Assembly: GCF_003428885.1 (NCBI RefSeq)
Contig: NZ_QQRU01000005.1
Location: 1-64,000 of the forward strand
Direction of reading: 5' to 3'
DNA: 64,000 nt
From: Streptococcus sp. LQJ-218
GTDB taxonomy: Bacteria > Bacillota > Bacilli > Lactobacillales > Streptococcaceae
The notes under the pieces were generated by a model. The model did no database searches. It saw only the letters and a list, made by a program, of their open reading frames with translations, and was not told where the DNA came from. The position numbers and the translations under genes are program-made. Below are positions 36,721 through 48,810 of the stretch, one piece after another; the stretch's first letter is position 1, and every line of letters starts with the position of its first letter.

Positions 36721-39087
36721 ATGGAAGTTTATTTTTCAGGAACCATTGAACGGATTATTTTTGAAAATCCCAGCAATTTTTATCGCATCCTCCTCCTAGA
36801 AATCGAAGATACGGACGCAGAAGATTTTGATGATTTTGAAATTATTGTCACCGGTACTATGGCCGACGTGATTGAGGGAGAAGACTATACTTTTTGGGGA
36901 CAAATTGTCCAGCACACCAAGTATGGGGAACAACTACAAATCAGCCGGTATGAACGCGCAAAACCAACTAGCAAGGGCTTGGTTAAGTACTTTTCAAGTA
37001 GCCATTTCAAGGGAATTGGTCTCAAGACAGCACAGAAAATCGTGGACATCTATGGTGACAATACCATTGACGAAATTCTGCAACACCCAGAAAAGCTAGA
37101 AGGCATCGCAGGACTATCTGCCAAAAATCGCGAGGCTTTCGTCTCCACTCTTCGTCTCAACTACGGAACGGAGATGATCTTGGCCAAACTAGCCAACTAC
37201 GGCATCCCCAATAAACTAGCCTTTCAGATTCAAGACGTTTACAAGGAAGAAACCCTTGATGTGGTTGAAAATTATCCCTACCAACTGGTTGAGGATATCA
37301 AGGGATTGGGATTTACCATTGCTGACCAATTAGCGGAAGAACTAGGTATCGAAAGTCAAGCTCCTGAACGCTTCCGTGCGGGTCTTGTCCATAGTCTCTT
37401 TCAAGGTTGCATGGAGACAGGAGATACCTATATGGAAGCTAGAGACTTGTTAGAACAAACCCTCAACCTTCTTGAATCATCCCGTCCCGTGGAATTGGAC
37501 CCCAGCCAAGTAGCCCAAGAACTCTCCTACCTAATCGAAGAAGACAAGGTTCAGCAGATTGATACCAAGATTTTTGACAACAGCCTCTTTTTCGCTGAGG
37601 AAGGTATCCGCAGTCACTTGGTTCGTATCCTTGAAAAAGGAAAACAGAAGAGTCATGATTTAGAAATCATTCAAAAACATATCGCTACTGTCGAAGAAGA
37701 TCTGGAGATTGAGTATGATAGCATTCAAAAACAGGCTATCTGCGACGCTATCCAAAATAAGGTCTTTATCCTGACAGGTGGGCCTGGTACTGGTAAAACA
37801 ACTGTTATCAATGGGATCATCGCTGTTTATGCTCTTTTAGAAGGACTTGATCTCAGGAAAAAAAGCAACTTGCCGATTCTTCTTGCTGCTCCAACTGGAC
37901 GAGCTGCTCGGCGCATGAATGAATTGACAGGCTTGCCTAGCGCGACCATACACCGTCATTTAGGAATGACAGGGGACGATGATACCAGTCATCTGGAAGA
38001 TTATCTGGATGCTGACTTTATCATCGTGGATGAATTTTCCATGGTGGATACTTGGCTGGCTAATCAACTCTTCTCCAACATCTCTTCTAACAGTAAGATC
38101 CTCATCGTAGGTGATAGCGATCAGTTGCCTTCTGTCAGCCCTGGACAGGTTCTAGCGGATCTGCTTCATATTCCTTTGATTCCTCAGACTCGTTTGGAAA
38201 AAATTTACCGGCAAAGCGAAGAATCAACCATCGTCACCCTAGCTAGCCAGATTCGACAGGGCATCTTGCCAGCCGATTTCACCCAGAAAAAAGCAGATCG
38301 TTCCTACTTTGAAATTGCTAGTGGCCATATTCCTGCTACTATTGAAAAGATTTTAGGCGCAGCCCTCAGAAGTGGCATCCCTGCTCGTGATATTCAGGTT
38401 CTGGCTCCCATGTACCGAGGGACAGCAGGGATTGATGCTATCAATCAGCTCATGCAAAACCTTCTCAATCCACCACAAAAAGATCAACTCAGTTTTGAAG
38501 CTCCCCAGTGTCACTATCGTAAGGGAGACAAGGTCATTCATTTGGTCAACGATGCTGAAATCAATGTCTTTAATGGAGATTTGGGAGCTATCACAGACCT
38601 GATTCCTGGTAAATACACGGAGTCGAAACAAGACGAGATTGTCATTGATTTTGATGGCAATGAGGTCTATTACCCACGTAACGAATGGTACAAGATTCGC
38701 TTGGCCTATGCCATGAGTATCCATAAGTCCCAAGGAAGTGAGTTCCCTGTTGTTATCCTACCTATCACCAGTGCTAGCAGGCGTATGCTGGAGCGCAATC
38801 TTATCTATACAGCTATTACACGCGCCAAAAGCAAGCTTATCTTACTAGGCGAATTACAGGCTTTCGACTATGCTACCCAACACATCGGAACAGCCCGAAA
38901 AACCTATCTGATTGAACGCTTCGCTGACCTAATGGAGAATGCCGAGGAAACAAACCAACTTGCTACCGATATTACAACTTCAACAGATTCTGAACAATCC
39001 TACATTCTAACCGAAGACAACTGGTCTAATATTCCAGCCATGATTGGGATTACAGACGCAGACCTCAAAGAGATTTTTGAAAAATAG
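36721..39087 (+). CDS. recD2: RecD2-type DNA helicase
   Basis: A 788-residue superfamily 1B 5'-3' helicase acting without RecB/RecC. N-terminal OB-like domain, tandem helix-hairpin-helix repeats (about 80-200), Walker A GGPGTGKTT (about 353-361), DEFSMVD (Walker B), GDSDQLPSV and the C-terminal UvrD-like SIHKSQGSEFPVV and YTAITRAK motifs. ATG 36721 (MEVYFSGTIERI) follows AAAGGA; an in-frame TTG at 36667 lies within BOX 5 and is rejected. Confidence 0.95.
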   Translation: MEVYFSGTIERIIFENPSNFYRILLLEIEDTDAEDFDDFEIIVTGTMADVIEGEDYTFWGQIVQHTKYGEQLQISRYERAKPTSKGLVKYFSSSHFKGIGLKTAQKIVDIYGDNTIDEILQHPEKLEGIAGLSAKNREAFVSTLRLNYGTEMILAKLANYGIPNKLAFQIQDVYKEETLDVVENYPYQLVEDIKGLGFTIADQLAEELGIESQAPERFRAGLVHSLFQGCMETGDTYMEARDLLEQTLNLLESSRPVELDPSQVAQELSYLIEEDKVQQIDTKIFDNSLFFAEEGIRSHLVRILEKGKQKSHDLEIIQKHIATVEEDLEIEYDSIQKQAICDAIQNKVFILTGGPGTGKTTVINGIIAVYALLEGLDLRKKSNLPILLAAPTGRAARRMNELTGLPSATIHRHLGMTGDDDTSHLEDYLDADFIIVDEFSMVDTWLANQLFSNISSNSKILIVGDSDQLPSVSPGQVLADLLHIPLIPQTRLEKIYRQSEESTIVTLASQIRQGILPADFTQKKADRSYFEIASGHIPATIEKILGAALRSGIPARDIQVLAPMYRGTAGIDAINQLMQNLLNPPQKDQLSFEAPQCHYRKGDKVIHLVNDAEINVFNGDLGAITDLIPGKYTESKQDEIVIDFDGNEVYYPRNEWYKIRLAYAMSIHKSQGSEFPVVILPITSASRRMLERNLIYTAITRAKSKLILLGELQAFDYATQHIGTARKTYLIERFADLMENAEETNQLATDITTSTDSEQSYILTEDNWSNIPAMIGITDADLKEIFEK

Positions 39088-39099
39088 TGCACAAGAAAA

Positions 39100-39124
39100 C
39101 CCACCTAATCAGGTGGGATTTTTG
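39100..39124. terminator. Bidirectional terminator between recD2 and tig
   Basis: Perfect stem CCCACCT / AGGTGGG, loop AATC, with T-runs on both strands (GATTTTT rightward, TTTTC leftward). Confidence 0.82.
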
Positions 39125-39134
39125 TCTATTAAGA

Positions 39135-40418
39135 TTATTTAACTGTTGCTGTGCTTGTAATCAATTCAACAGCTTTTTTGATTGTGATGTCGTGTTTCAA
39201 CATATCAGCTGAAAGTAAGTTTTGAACTTGAGCCACTTCCATGTTGTAATCTGCAGCCAATTGCTCGATTTCTTTTTGGATTTCTTCTTCTGAAGCATCA
39301 AATCCTTCAGCTTTGGCAACTGCTTCGATAACAAGGTTAGTCTTCGTACGTGACTCAGCTTCTGCCTCGTATTGTTTGTGAAGGTCTTCTTGAGTAGTTC
39401 CAGTGATTTGGAAGTACATGTCAGGATTGATACCTTGACGTTGCAAGTTTCCAAGGAATTCGTTTACTGAGCGGTGAACTTCTTCGTGTATCATTTCTTC
39501 TGGAAGTTCTACGATTTCAGCGTTTTCTACAGCTTTATCAATTGCTGCACCTTCAACGGCATCTTTGTAAGCTTCTTCTTTAGCTTCAGCTAACTCTTTG
39601 CGGTATTTTTCTTTCAATTCAGCAAGTGTTTCCACTTCTTCGTCGATGTCTTTTGCAAGTTCATCATCAAGAGCTGGAACTTCTTTAGCTTTTACTTCGT
39701 GGATAGTTGTTACGAATTTAGCTTCTTTACCTGCAAGGTCTTCTGCTTGATAGTCTTCTGGGAATGTTACGATAACATCAACAGTTTCACCAGCTGAATG
39801 TCCAACTAATTGGTCTTCGAAACCAGGAATGAATTGACCTGAACCAAGTCCTAGTGAGAAGTTTTCACCTTTTCCGCCGTCAAATTCAACACCGTCGATA
39901 GAACCAACGAAGTCGATAACAACAGTATCGCCGTTTTCAGCAGCAGCTTCTTTGATCACCAATTCAGCCAAGTTGTTGCGTTCACGTTCGATACGCTCTT
40001 CAACGTCAGCGTCAGTTACTTCTTTTTCTACATCAACTGATACTTCAAGGTTTTTGTAGTCACCCAATTTAACTTCAGGTTTTGTAACAACTTCTGCAGT
40101 GATAACCCAATCTTGACCTTTTTCCATTGATGTTACGTCAATTTTTGGTTGTGCAACGACTTCAAGACCAGCTTCTTTAACAGCTGCTTCATAAGCGTTT
40201 GGCAAAAGAGCATTCATAACATCTTGGTAAAGTGACTCTTCACCAAATTTCTTGTCAAAGATAGGACGTGGAAGATGACCTTTACGGAAACCTGGAACAT
40301 TAAGAGATTTCTTTACTGAGTTGAAGACACGGTCCAATTCTGGTTTGATTTGGTCTTGAGAGATAGTGAAAGTCAAGACACCACGGTTTGTTTCTTTGTT
40401 TTCAAATGATACAGACAT
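39135..40418 (-). CDS. tig: Trigger factor
   Basis: A 427-residue ribosome-associated chaperone and peptidyl-prolyl isomerase. Ribosome-binding [12 protein letters not shown] (about 44-55), an FKBP-type domain (about 150-245) and the helical C-terminal arms (about 246-427). Stands alone on its own promoter. Confidence 0.97.
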   Translation of the reverse strand: MSVSFENKETNRGVLTFTISQDQIKPELDRVFNSVKKSLNVPGFRKGHLPRPIFDKKFGEESLYQDVMNALLPNAYEAAVKEAGLEVVAQPKIDVTSMEKGQDWVITAEVVTKPEVKLGDYKNLEVSVDVEKEVTDADVEERIERERNNLAELVIKEAAAENGDTVVIDFVGSIDGVEFDGGKGENFSLGLGSGQFIPGFEDQLVGHSAGETVDVIVTFPEDYQAEDLAGKEAKFVTTIHEVKAKEVPALDDELAKDIDEEVETLAELKEKYRKELAEAKEEAYKDAVEGAAIDKAVENAEIVELPEEMIHEEVHRSVNEFLGNLQRQGINPDMYFQITGTTQEDLHKQYEAEAESRTKTNLVIEAVAKAEGFDASEEEIQKEIEQLAADYNMEVAQVQNLLSADMLKHDITIKKAVELITSTATVK

Positions 40419-40455
40419 TCTGTCATTTCTCCTTAAAATTTTTTAAATACAGTCT

Positions 40456-40485
40456 ATTATAACATAAATGAGCGAATTTTTTCAA
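40456..40485 (-). promoter_or_regulatory. Sigma-A promoter of tig
   Basis: Minus strand TTGAAA (40485-40480), 18-nt spacer, TATAAT (40461-40456). Confidence 0.8.
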
Positions 40486-40579
40486 GTAATGACTGCGCTT
40501 TTCAATGATGGGGGAGCTAGTTGCTTGCTTCTTTGATACTAAATTCAGTCACTTCTCCAATATTGTTTTTACATAACTA

Positions 40580-41212
40580 TTAAAAGTCCTCATGCCCGAC
40601 CAAGTGATGTTGAAAAGCATAAACTGCTGCCTGGGTGCGATCACTGACCTCCAGCTTGGCTAGGATATTAGACACATGGGTCTTGACCGTCTTGAGAGAG
40701 ATAAAAAGTTCATCTGCGATACGCTGATTTTCGTAGCCCTTGGCGATGAGTTGAAGAACATCTCGTTCACGCGCAGTCAAGTCCTCATGTAGTTCTATGT
40801 GATTGCGCTGGTATTCGACCTTCTTGCTGACTTCTTGCTCAATAGCCAACTCACCAGCAGCAACCTTACGGACTGCATGGAGTAGTTCGTCTGCACTAGA
40901 AGTCTTGAGCATATATCCCCTAGCACCTGCATTTAAGACCGGCATGATTTTTTCATTGTCCAAATAAGAAGTCACAATCAAAATCTTAGCTTCAGGCCAT
41001 TCTTCGAGGATGGCCAAGGTCGCATCAATCCCATTCATCTCCGGCATGACAATATCCATGACAATAACATCTGGACGCAATTCCAAGGCTAACTCAATGC
41101 CTTGAGCCCCATTGGCTGCCTCACCCACAACTTCTACATCGTCTTGGAGGTCAAAATAGCTTTTCAAGCCCAATCGGACCATTTCATGGTCATCTACTAG
41201 TAAAATTTTCAT
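40580..41212 (-). CDS. liaR: LiaR-type response regulator
   Basis: A 210-residue NarL/LuxR-family regulator. Receiver domain with phospho-acceptor D53 (VMDIVMPEMNG) and acidic pair D7-D8, and C-terminal HTH (LTARERDVLQLIAKGYENQRIADEL, about 145-170). Start at ATG 41212 (MKILLVDDHE) after AAGGAG; 16 upstream residues overlap liaS and are not expected. Third gene of liaF-liaS-liaR, which senses lipid II cycle and envelope stress. Confidence 0.94.
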   Translation of the reverse strand: MKILLVDDHEMVRLGLKSYFDLQDDVEVVGEAANGAQGIELALELRPDVIVMDIVMPEMNGIDATLAILEEWPEAKILIVTSYLDNEKIMPVLNAGARGYMLKTSSADELLHAVRKVAAGELAIEQEVSKKVEYQRNHIELHEDLTARERDVLQLIAKGYENQRIADELFISLKTVKTHVSNILAKLEVSDRTQAAVYAFQHHLVGHEDF

Positions 41213-41225
41213 CTTTACTCCTTTA

Positions 41226-42221
41226 TCATTCCTTATCAAGCAGGGGAATGCGGATGTCAACTGCCAGCCCTTGCTTAGGAGCTGTCAAAAGCTGAACCGT
41301 CCCTGCCATATCTTCGACTCGCTCCTTGATATTACGGAGTCCATAACTCAGGTCATCTAAACTATCTAACTGGAAACCAATCCCATTATCCACCACTTTC
41401 AGTTGCAATTCAAAATCTAACTGATAGAGATAGACATCCAGACAAGATGCCTGGGCATGGCGGAGGGTATTGCTGATTAACTCTTGCAGGATACGGAAGA
41501 TATGCTCCTCGATTTTCTTAGGCAATTTCGTGATATTTTCCTTGAAACCAACCTTGAGATCACTCTTGTCCTCAAGCTCTTTTAAGAGAATTTGAATTCC
41601 CTCTACCAAACTCTTCTGCTCCAGTTCAACAGGCCGCAAATGCAAGACTAAAACCCGCAAATCCTTCTGGGCAGTTTCTAAAATAGCTGTGACGCTCTGC
41701 AACTGGATCTGCATCTTTTCTCTATCCAATTTCAAAGCCTGCTGACTGACACCTGACAAAATCATGTGAGCTGCAAATAACTCCTGACTGACTGTATCGT
41801 GCAAATCCCGAGCAAGCCGCTTTCGTTCCTTCTCGACGATTTCCTCTTCCTGAGCAATGCTGTGATTTTCAGCCTTTTGAAGAGCTTCTGTCAAGAGGTT
41901 AAGTTTACCTGACAAGGACTTGAAACTGGCATCCAAATCTGGATCTGCAACCTGAACCACTTCTTGACCTGCCAATAAACGCTTAAGATTAGCCTGCGTT
42001 TTTCTTAGAGATAGCTCTTCGATACCTCGCCAAAACAAGGCTAAGAGAAAGGTCATGGACATGCTGAATACCAACAACAAAAAGACAAATTTTTCTGTTT
42101 TTTCGACATCGTGCAAGAAAATAGACCAGTCCAAGTCAAGGATGTCCAGCAAGCTGTGGGAGAGAAATAAGACAAACAAGATGGAGGTGAGAGCAATCAT
42201 TACATAAGCTTGTTTTTTCAT
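41226..42221 (-). CDS. liaS: LiaS-type sensor histidine kinase
   Basis: A 331-residue membrane kinase with two transmembrane segments (about 7-25 and 46-64), almost no extracellular loop (an intramembrane-sensing layout), the phospho-acceptor H141 in ARDLHDTVSQE and a HATPase domain (about 235-325, N-box ELISNTLRHAQA). It phosphorylates LiaR. Overlaps liaF by four bases. Confidence 0.94.
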   Translation of the reverse strand: MKKQAYVMIALTSILFVLFLSHSLLDILDLDWSIFLHDVEKTEKFVFLLLVFSMSMTFLLALFWRGIEELSLRKTQANLKRLLAGQEVVQVADPDLDASFKSLSGKLNLLTEALQKAENHSIAQEEEIVEKERKRLARDLHDTVSQELFAAHMILSGVSQQALKLDREKMQIQLQSVTAILETAQKDLRVLVLHLRPVELEQKSLVEGIQILLKELEDKSDLKVGFKENITKLPKKIEEHIFRILQELISNTLRHAQASCLDVYLYQLDFELQLKVVDNGIGFQLDSLDDLSYGLRNIKERVEDMAGTVQLLTAPKQGLAVDIRIPLLDKE

Positions 42222-42916
42222 CCTCTGACCACCTCCACATCCCCGATCATAGTGGTCAAGAAAATCTTGACACTCTTGTTACTCTTGAGATAGTCTCTTG
42301 TTTCTTGATGATAGTGTTCATTTCGAAGGGCTCGCTTGGGCTGGTTGAAAAAAGTCAAATCTCCATAGAGACAGTTAACGCTAAGACTGACTTCCACATC
42401 TACAGGTACAATGACTTTAGTCGTTCCTACCATCTTTCTAAGGATAATGACATTATCGTGATTGGTTAAGATGACCCTCTCCAGATGAATGGTATCCTTG
42501 CCCATGAGACGAAAGAGATTGATATCATCAAACTGGCAAGTCTGGTAGCTTGAAAAATGATGGAGATTTCCAAACCAACGATTTTTCTCCTTCTTAACCG
42601 TTACCACCTCTTCAAAAACCAAATTGGTCTGCTCTTTTTCCTGGTTCATCATCGGATAAAGAAGAAAGAGACTATAGATAACCGCAACAAAAATAGCTAG
42701 AATCACAAAAGGATTGAGCATGACGATGAAAAAGAAGAGAATGCTTGCCACTACTAAAAGAAGATTATTGCCCTCTTTACCAGTGTAATAGCGAATCAAA
42801 AGCAAAAAGAGGAATAGAATCAGCAGAACACGCGAAAAATGCTCTGATACCATCAAAATCAGAGCTCCTGTCAAAAGACAGGCTTCGATAAATAAAAAGA
42901 TTTTAAATTTTCTCAT
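42218..42916 (-). CDS. liaF: LiaF-type membrane inhibitor
   Basis: A 232-residue protein with three to four N-terminal hydrophobic segments (about 5-95) and a soluble C-terminal domain (about 125-232) typical of LiaF (DUF2154). It holds LiaS inactive in the absence of stress. First gene of the operon. A TGA TAAAAT extended -10 lies near 42937-42945; no LiaR box is assigned. Confidence 0.9.
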   Translation of the reverse strand: MRKFKIFLFIEACLLTGALILMVSEHFSRVLLILFLFLLLIRYYTGKEGNNLLLVVASILFFFIVMLNPFVILAIFVAVIYSLFLLYPMMNQEKEQTNLVFEEVVTVKKEKNRWFGNLHHFSSYQTCQFDDINLFRLMGKDTIHLERVILTNHDNVIILRKMVGTTKVIVPVDVEVSLSVNCLYGDLTFFNQPKRALRNEHYHQETRDYLKSNKSVKIFLTTMIGDVEVVRG

Positions 42917-42978
42917 AGGTTCATCCTCTCCCTTCTATTTTATCACAATTCAAAAAAGTCACCTCGGTCTGAAGATGG

Positions 42979-44980
<2,002 letters not shown>

Positions 44981-44994
<14 letters not shown>

Positions 44995-45934
44995 CTTGGC
45001 TCAAATCCTTTGTTTTTGACACAATTAAGCGGTAATGTTGACCGAAGATTTCAGATAAATGCTCCAAGTCTTCCTCTTGACAGAGGACCTTGACATTGGG
45101 ACCAGCATCCATGGTAAAGTAACAGGCTTCTCCTTGTTCACGAAGCTGACGAACAAAGTCCATGGCTTCATAAGTCGCATCAGTCAGATAAGAAAAAGCT
45201 GGTGATGCTGTTTCGGTCGTAGCGTGCATAGCCAGGGCATTTTTCTCCGTTAATTCCCCAACCTTGGCAAAATCATTTTCCTTGAGATAAACCAGCATAT
45301 CCTGATAGTCTTTCTCAGACTGACGCACCCAGTCGTCAAAAGTCGTCGAAGTTTCCACACAAAGTTTCATCCCATCACGGCTAGAGATTTGTTTTTTCTT
45401 GTCCTCTAGCACCAACATCATCATAGCTAGTTTCAGGTCTGTCTCTACCGGGTAAATCTCTCCGCTATCCTTGTCCCAGGCACCTAATGGTCCATAAAAA
45501 CTCCGAGAAGAAGAGCCTGAGGCAAACTTAGCCTCCTGCGCCAACTGGCTCCGATTCAAACCAAGCTTGAAATAAGCATTACAAGCCTTGACCAAGGCAG
45601 ACAAACCACTAGAACTTGAGGACAGACCTGCTGCGGTTGGCATATTGTTTTGAGTATCGATACGGACAAAGCCCTCACCAGCTGGACGATAGCGATCAAT
45701 AATCTTACTCATCTTGGCATGCTCTGCCTCATTTTGTAGCTGACCATTGATAAAAAAGGCATCAGCAGTCGCAGTCGTCGGTAGAGGCGACAAGGTCGTC
45801 TCCGTGTACATATTTTCCAAAGTCAGAGAGATGCTGCTAGTAGCAGGTATCATCTCTTTTTCTTTTTTCTTTCCCCAATATTTGATAATGGCAATATTCG
45901 CGTAAGAACGTACTGTTACAGGCTCTCGATCCAT
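44981..45934 (-). CDS. mvaD: Diphosphomevalonate decarboxylase
   Basis: A 317-residue GHMP-family decarboxylase producing isopentenyl diphosphate. SYANIAIIKYWGK (10-22), PTAAGLSSSSSGLSAL (about 99-114) and the MDAGPNVKVL segment (about 276-285) are present. Overlaps mvaK1 by 19 nt. Confidence 0.97.
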
Positions 45935-46794
45935 GTCTGTACAGCTCCTTTCTCTTCTAATCTTTCTGCTAGTTCTTGAGCTTGAGTCAAATTGACTGCC
46001 AAGGCGATAATACAGCCTCCTAGCCCACCACCACTCATCTTAGCACCCAGAGCACCATGGTTAAGAGCCGTTTCAACCAAAGAATCTGACTCAGGACTAC
46101 TGACACCAATTTCTTTTAAATGTAAATGCGCTTGACTGAGGATTTGCCCCAGCCCCTCAGCATCTTTTTGTAAAATCGCATTTTCTGCTTGCTGGGTCAA
46201 TTCTCCTAGGGCATGCAAAAACGGTAGGGCATCCTTCCCCTTACTTTGAACTACTTGGATGGCTTCACGAGTGTGACCATACACGCCCGTGTCAGCAATC
46301 ACCAAATAGGCGGATAGGTCCATCTTAAGCTCTGTAAATCCAACGTTCTTGATAAAGCGAATAGGCTGGTCACTGAGACAGGTCTTAGCATCCAAACCAC
46401 TTGGATTCATATGAGCAATCATCTCCGCCCGATTGACCAAGATTTCTAGTACATCATGAGGTAGATTTGCTTGATAGTAGTCAAATACAGCACGTATAGC
46501 CGCTATGCTGATAGCAGCTGACGAACCCATTCCTCGCTTCTCAGGGATAGCCGAGTCAATCTCACAGCGAATGCAGGCCTCCGTGATCTCCAAATACTCC
46601 AGTGAAGCATAGACCGCCATGGACAAGGTATCCTCCTCATAGAGACGCCAAGGACTTTCAGCAGGGACCACCTTACAAGTCACTTCCACCTCCAAAAGTG
46701 GCAAGGAAATAGCAGGATAACCGTAAACGACCGCATGCTCTCCTATTAAAATAATCTTACTATGTGCCTGACCAACACCAACTTTTTTTATCAT
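45916..46794 (-). CDS. mvaK1: Mevalonate kinase
   Basis: A 292-residue GHMP kinase, first gene of the mevalonate operon. KIILIGEHAVVYGYPAI (13-29), PEKRGMGSSAAIS (about 88-100) and the C-terminal KMSGGGLGGCI (about 253-263) are intact. RBS AAAGGT before ATG 46794. BOX 6 ends 32 nt upstream, so the promoter must lie within or beyond the BOX. Confidence 0.96.
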   Translation of the reverse strand: MIKKVGVGQAHSKIILIGEHAVVYGYPAISLPLLEVEVTCKVVPAESPWRLYEEDTLSMAVYASLEYLEITEACIRCEIDSAIPEKRGMGSSAAISIAAIRAVFDYYQANLPHDVLEILVNRAEMIAHMNPSGLDAKTCLSDQPIRFIKNVGFTELKMDLSAYLVIADTGVYGHTREAIQVVQSKGKDALPFLHALGELTQQAENAILQKDAEGLGQILSQAHLHLKEIGVSSPESDSLVETALNHGALGAKMSGGGLGGCIIALAVNLTQAQELAERLEEKGAVQTWIESL

Positions 46795-46826
46795 ATTTAC
46801 CTTTTACTAGACGAAAAAGCCGTCTC

Positions 46827-46979
46827 ATACTCAATGAAAATCAAAAAGCAAACTAGGAAGCTAGCCGCAGGTTGCTCAAAACACTGTTTTGAGGTTGTGG
46901 ATAGAACTGACGAAGTCAGTAACCATAGCTACGGTAAGGCGACGCTGACGTGGTTTGAAGAGATTTTCGAAGAGTATTA
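46827..46979 (-). repeat. BOX element 6 upstream of mvaK1
   Basis: Reverse orientation, 153 bp. Contains the most conserved boxA core in the window (CTACGGTAAGGCGACGCTGA near 46930-46949), the GACGAAGTCAG segment and the boxC palindrome. Together with the terminator at 47031-47060 it accounts for the mvaK1-cbp gap. Confidence 0.93.
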
Positions 46980-47030
46980 TTTTTTCCTACAAGTATTTAT
47001 TCTCTCCTATCTATTTTATTATATTTTCAC

Positions 47031-47060
47031 AAAAAAAGCGATTGTTTCCTTCACAATCGC
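47031..47060 (-). terminator. Terminator of the choline-binding protein gene
   Basis: Stem GCGATTGT / ACAATCGC (47038-47045 with 47053-47060), 7-nt loop, followed on the minus strand by a run of seven T. Confidence 0.83.
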
Positions 47061-47068
47061 CTCTTTCA

Positions 47069-48010
47069 TTATTGAACCCATTCGCCATTATAATTGACAG
47101 AATAGCCATCTACGGTCGTATTCACTGCTAAGGCACCTGAGCTATAGGCATAGTACCATTTACCATTAACTTGGAACCAACCAGTGACCATAGCTCCTGA
47201 TGAACGGAGATAGTACCACTTGTTACCAAGGTATTGCCAGCCAGTTTTCATATCACCATTTTGAACATCTAAATAATACCAAGTGGAGCCTTCCTGATAC
47301 CAACCGGTTGCCATAGCTCCTGATGAACGGAGGTAGTACCACTTATTGCCAAGTTGTTTCCAACCAGTTTGCATTGTAGCAGTTGTTGGATCGAGATAGT
47401 ACCAAGTTGGGTTATCATTGCTCCAGCCACGCACTGGCTCCCCAACCGTTAAACTGTCGATACGAGTATCAAAGCCACCACTCTTTTGTAAATAATACCA
47501 ATGCCCCTCATCATAAATCCAACCAGTTTTTAAAGTGTGATAACTACGTTGATCTTCAAAATAATAGACTCGTTTCTCTGCTGGACTATTATATTGTTCA
47601 CCATGGTGTTTGTTGGTATTGGTAGCAGTTTTTGCTTCTAAAACTTGCTTGCCAACAAATTCTTGAAGAATCCCATCTTGGTTAAAGTAGTACCATCTTG
47701 GCATTGGCATCAATTCCAACCTCATACCATTAGGGTAAGGACCAATGGTACTCCCTTTAGATGGAAACGGGATGTATTGCCAGCCGACAACCATCTCTCC
47801 TGATACATGATCAAAATAATAGGTCTTCCCATCAATCACTCGCCAGGCCGTTTCTTTGAGATCCCCCTTCTTGTAGTAGGTTCTACCATTTTCTTGGACA
47901 AATTGCCAGCCTTCTGAATCAGTATCATCCGCCAATACTGCACTTGTCGCTCGCAAACCAAAGAAAAAGACTGCTAATGCAATTTGCATCAATTTTTTTA
48001 TTTTTTTCAT
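47069..48010 (-). CDS. Choline-binding surface protein
   Basis: A 313-residue secreted protein. Start placed at ATG 48010 after GGAGG; 22 upstream in-frame residues are not signal-like. Signal peptide about 1-27 (ends SAVLA). The rest is built almost entirely of choline-binding repeats: clear GWxxxxxxWYYL units at the C-terminus (about 215-295) and degenerate units before (about 30-200). The layout is like pneumococcal CbpC/CbpF/CbpJ-type proteins, which bind phosphocholine on teichoic acids. Adjacent to ritR-gnd as in pneumococcus. No catalytic domain visible. Confidence 0.92.
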   Translation of the reverse strand: MKKIKKLMQIALAVFFFGLRATSAVLADDTDSEGWQFVQENGRTYYKKGDLKETAWRVIDGKTYYFDHVSGEMVVGWQYIPFPSKGSTIGPYPNGMRLELMPMPRWYYFNQDGILQEFVGKQVLEAKTATNTNKHHGEQYNSPAEKRVYYFEDQRSYHTLKTGWIYDEGHWYYLQKSGGFDTRIDSLTVGEPVRGWSNDNPTWYYLDPTTATMQTGWKQLGNKWYYLRSSGAMATGWYQEGSTWYYLDVQNGDMKTGWQYLGNKWYYLRSSGAMVTGWFQVNGKWYYAYSSGALAVNTTVDGYSVNYNGEWVQ

Positions 48011-48076
48011 TAGACCTATCCTCCATAACTGATTGTAGCAAATACAAAATCGCATGTCAACATATAAAGAACTCAT

Positions 48077-48108
48077 GTAAAAAAGCAGTTACATAACTGC
48101 AACTGCTT
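48077..48108 (-). terminator. Terminator of gnd-ritR
   Basis: Stem AAGCAGTT / AACTGCTT (48083-48090 with 48101-48108), followed on the minus strand by TTTT, directly after the ritR stop. Confidence 0.75.
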
Positions 48109-48109
48109 G

Positions 48110-48799
48110 CTATTCTTGCATGGTGTAACCAACACCACGCACGGTTTTAATGTAGCTTTTTTGACCTTTTACATCAAGTTTGCTACGTAGATAACGGATA
48201 TAGACATCCACGATATTGGTTTCGATCGCACTTTCATACTTCCATACGCTTTCCAACAACTGCTCACGAGTCAGGACTTTCTTGCTTCCCATAAGAGTAG
48301 CCAAAAGGTCATACTCACGACGGGTCAGAGCAATCATCTCCTCGCCACGATAAACGGTATGATGTTCTACATCCATACGCAGATTGCGGTAAGACGTTGG
48401 AACCTTCATCTGACTACAGTGTTGGTCAATGAAATCCCGACCTCGGAAAATCGCTGAAATACGAGCTACCAAATTCTCAATAATAACTGGCTTATAGATG
48501 TAAGAAACGGCAAAGCGTTGGATTGTCTCAATCTGCCCTTGCAATTCTTCACGATGGTCCAATACCATGATCACTGAGGCTGATTTTGTTCGACTCAGTT
48601 TGTCTGCAAAATCCTGGGCCGTCATACCCCCCAGATGAGCATTCAGTAAAATTAAGTCATAGTTTGTCTGGAGAGCCATGGAGAGGGCTTTTTGCCCCTC
48701 TTCTACCTGATCAACACGGTATTGCTCTTTTTGGAGTTCCAAACTTAAAAAATGAGCTAAATTTCGTTCTTTCTCAAGTAATAAAATCCGTTTCCCCAT
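48110..48799 (-). CDS. ritR: Orphan redox response regulator RitR
   Basis: A 229-residue OmpR-family regulator. The usual phospho-acceptor Asp is Asn (N53 in LLNAHLGG), so normal phosphorylation is not expected. C128 (DQHCSQ), in the linker, is the cysteine known in pneumococcal RitR to form an intermolecular disulfide under oxidation. The C-terminal winged helix is complete (about 140-229). Follows gnd by 11 nt. Known pneumococcal role: iron uptake and oxidative stress control; inferred here. Confidence 0.93.
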   Translation of the reverse strand: MGKRILLLEKERNLAHFLSLELQKEQYRVDQVEEGQKALSMALQTNYDLILLNAHLGGMTAQDFADKLSRTKSASVIMVLDHREELQGQIETIQRFAVSYIYKPVIIENLVARISAIFRGRDFIDQHCSQMKVPTSYRNLRMDVEHHTVYRGEEMIALTRREYDLLATLMGSKKVLTREQLLESVWKYESAIETNIVDVYIRYLRSKLDVKGQKSYIKTVRGVGYTMQE

Positions 48800-48810
48800 A
48801 ACAAACCTAC

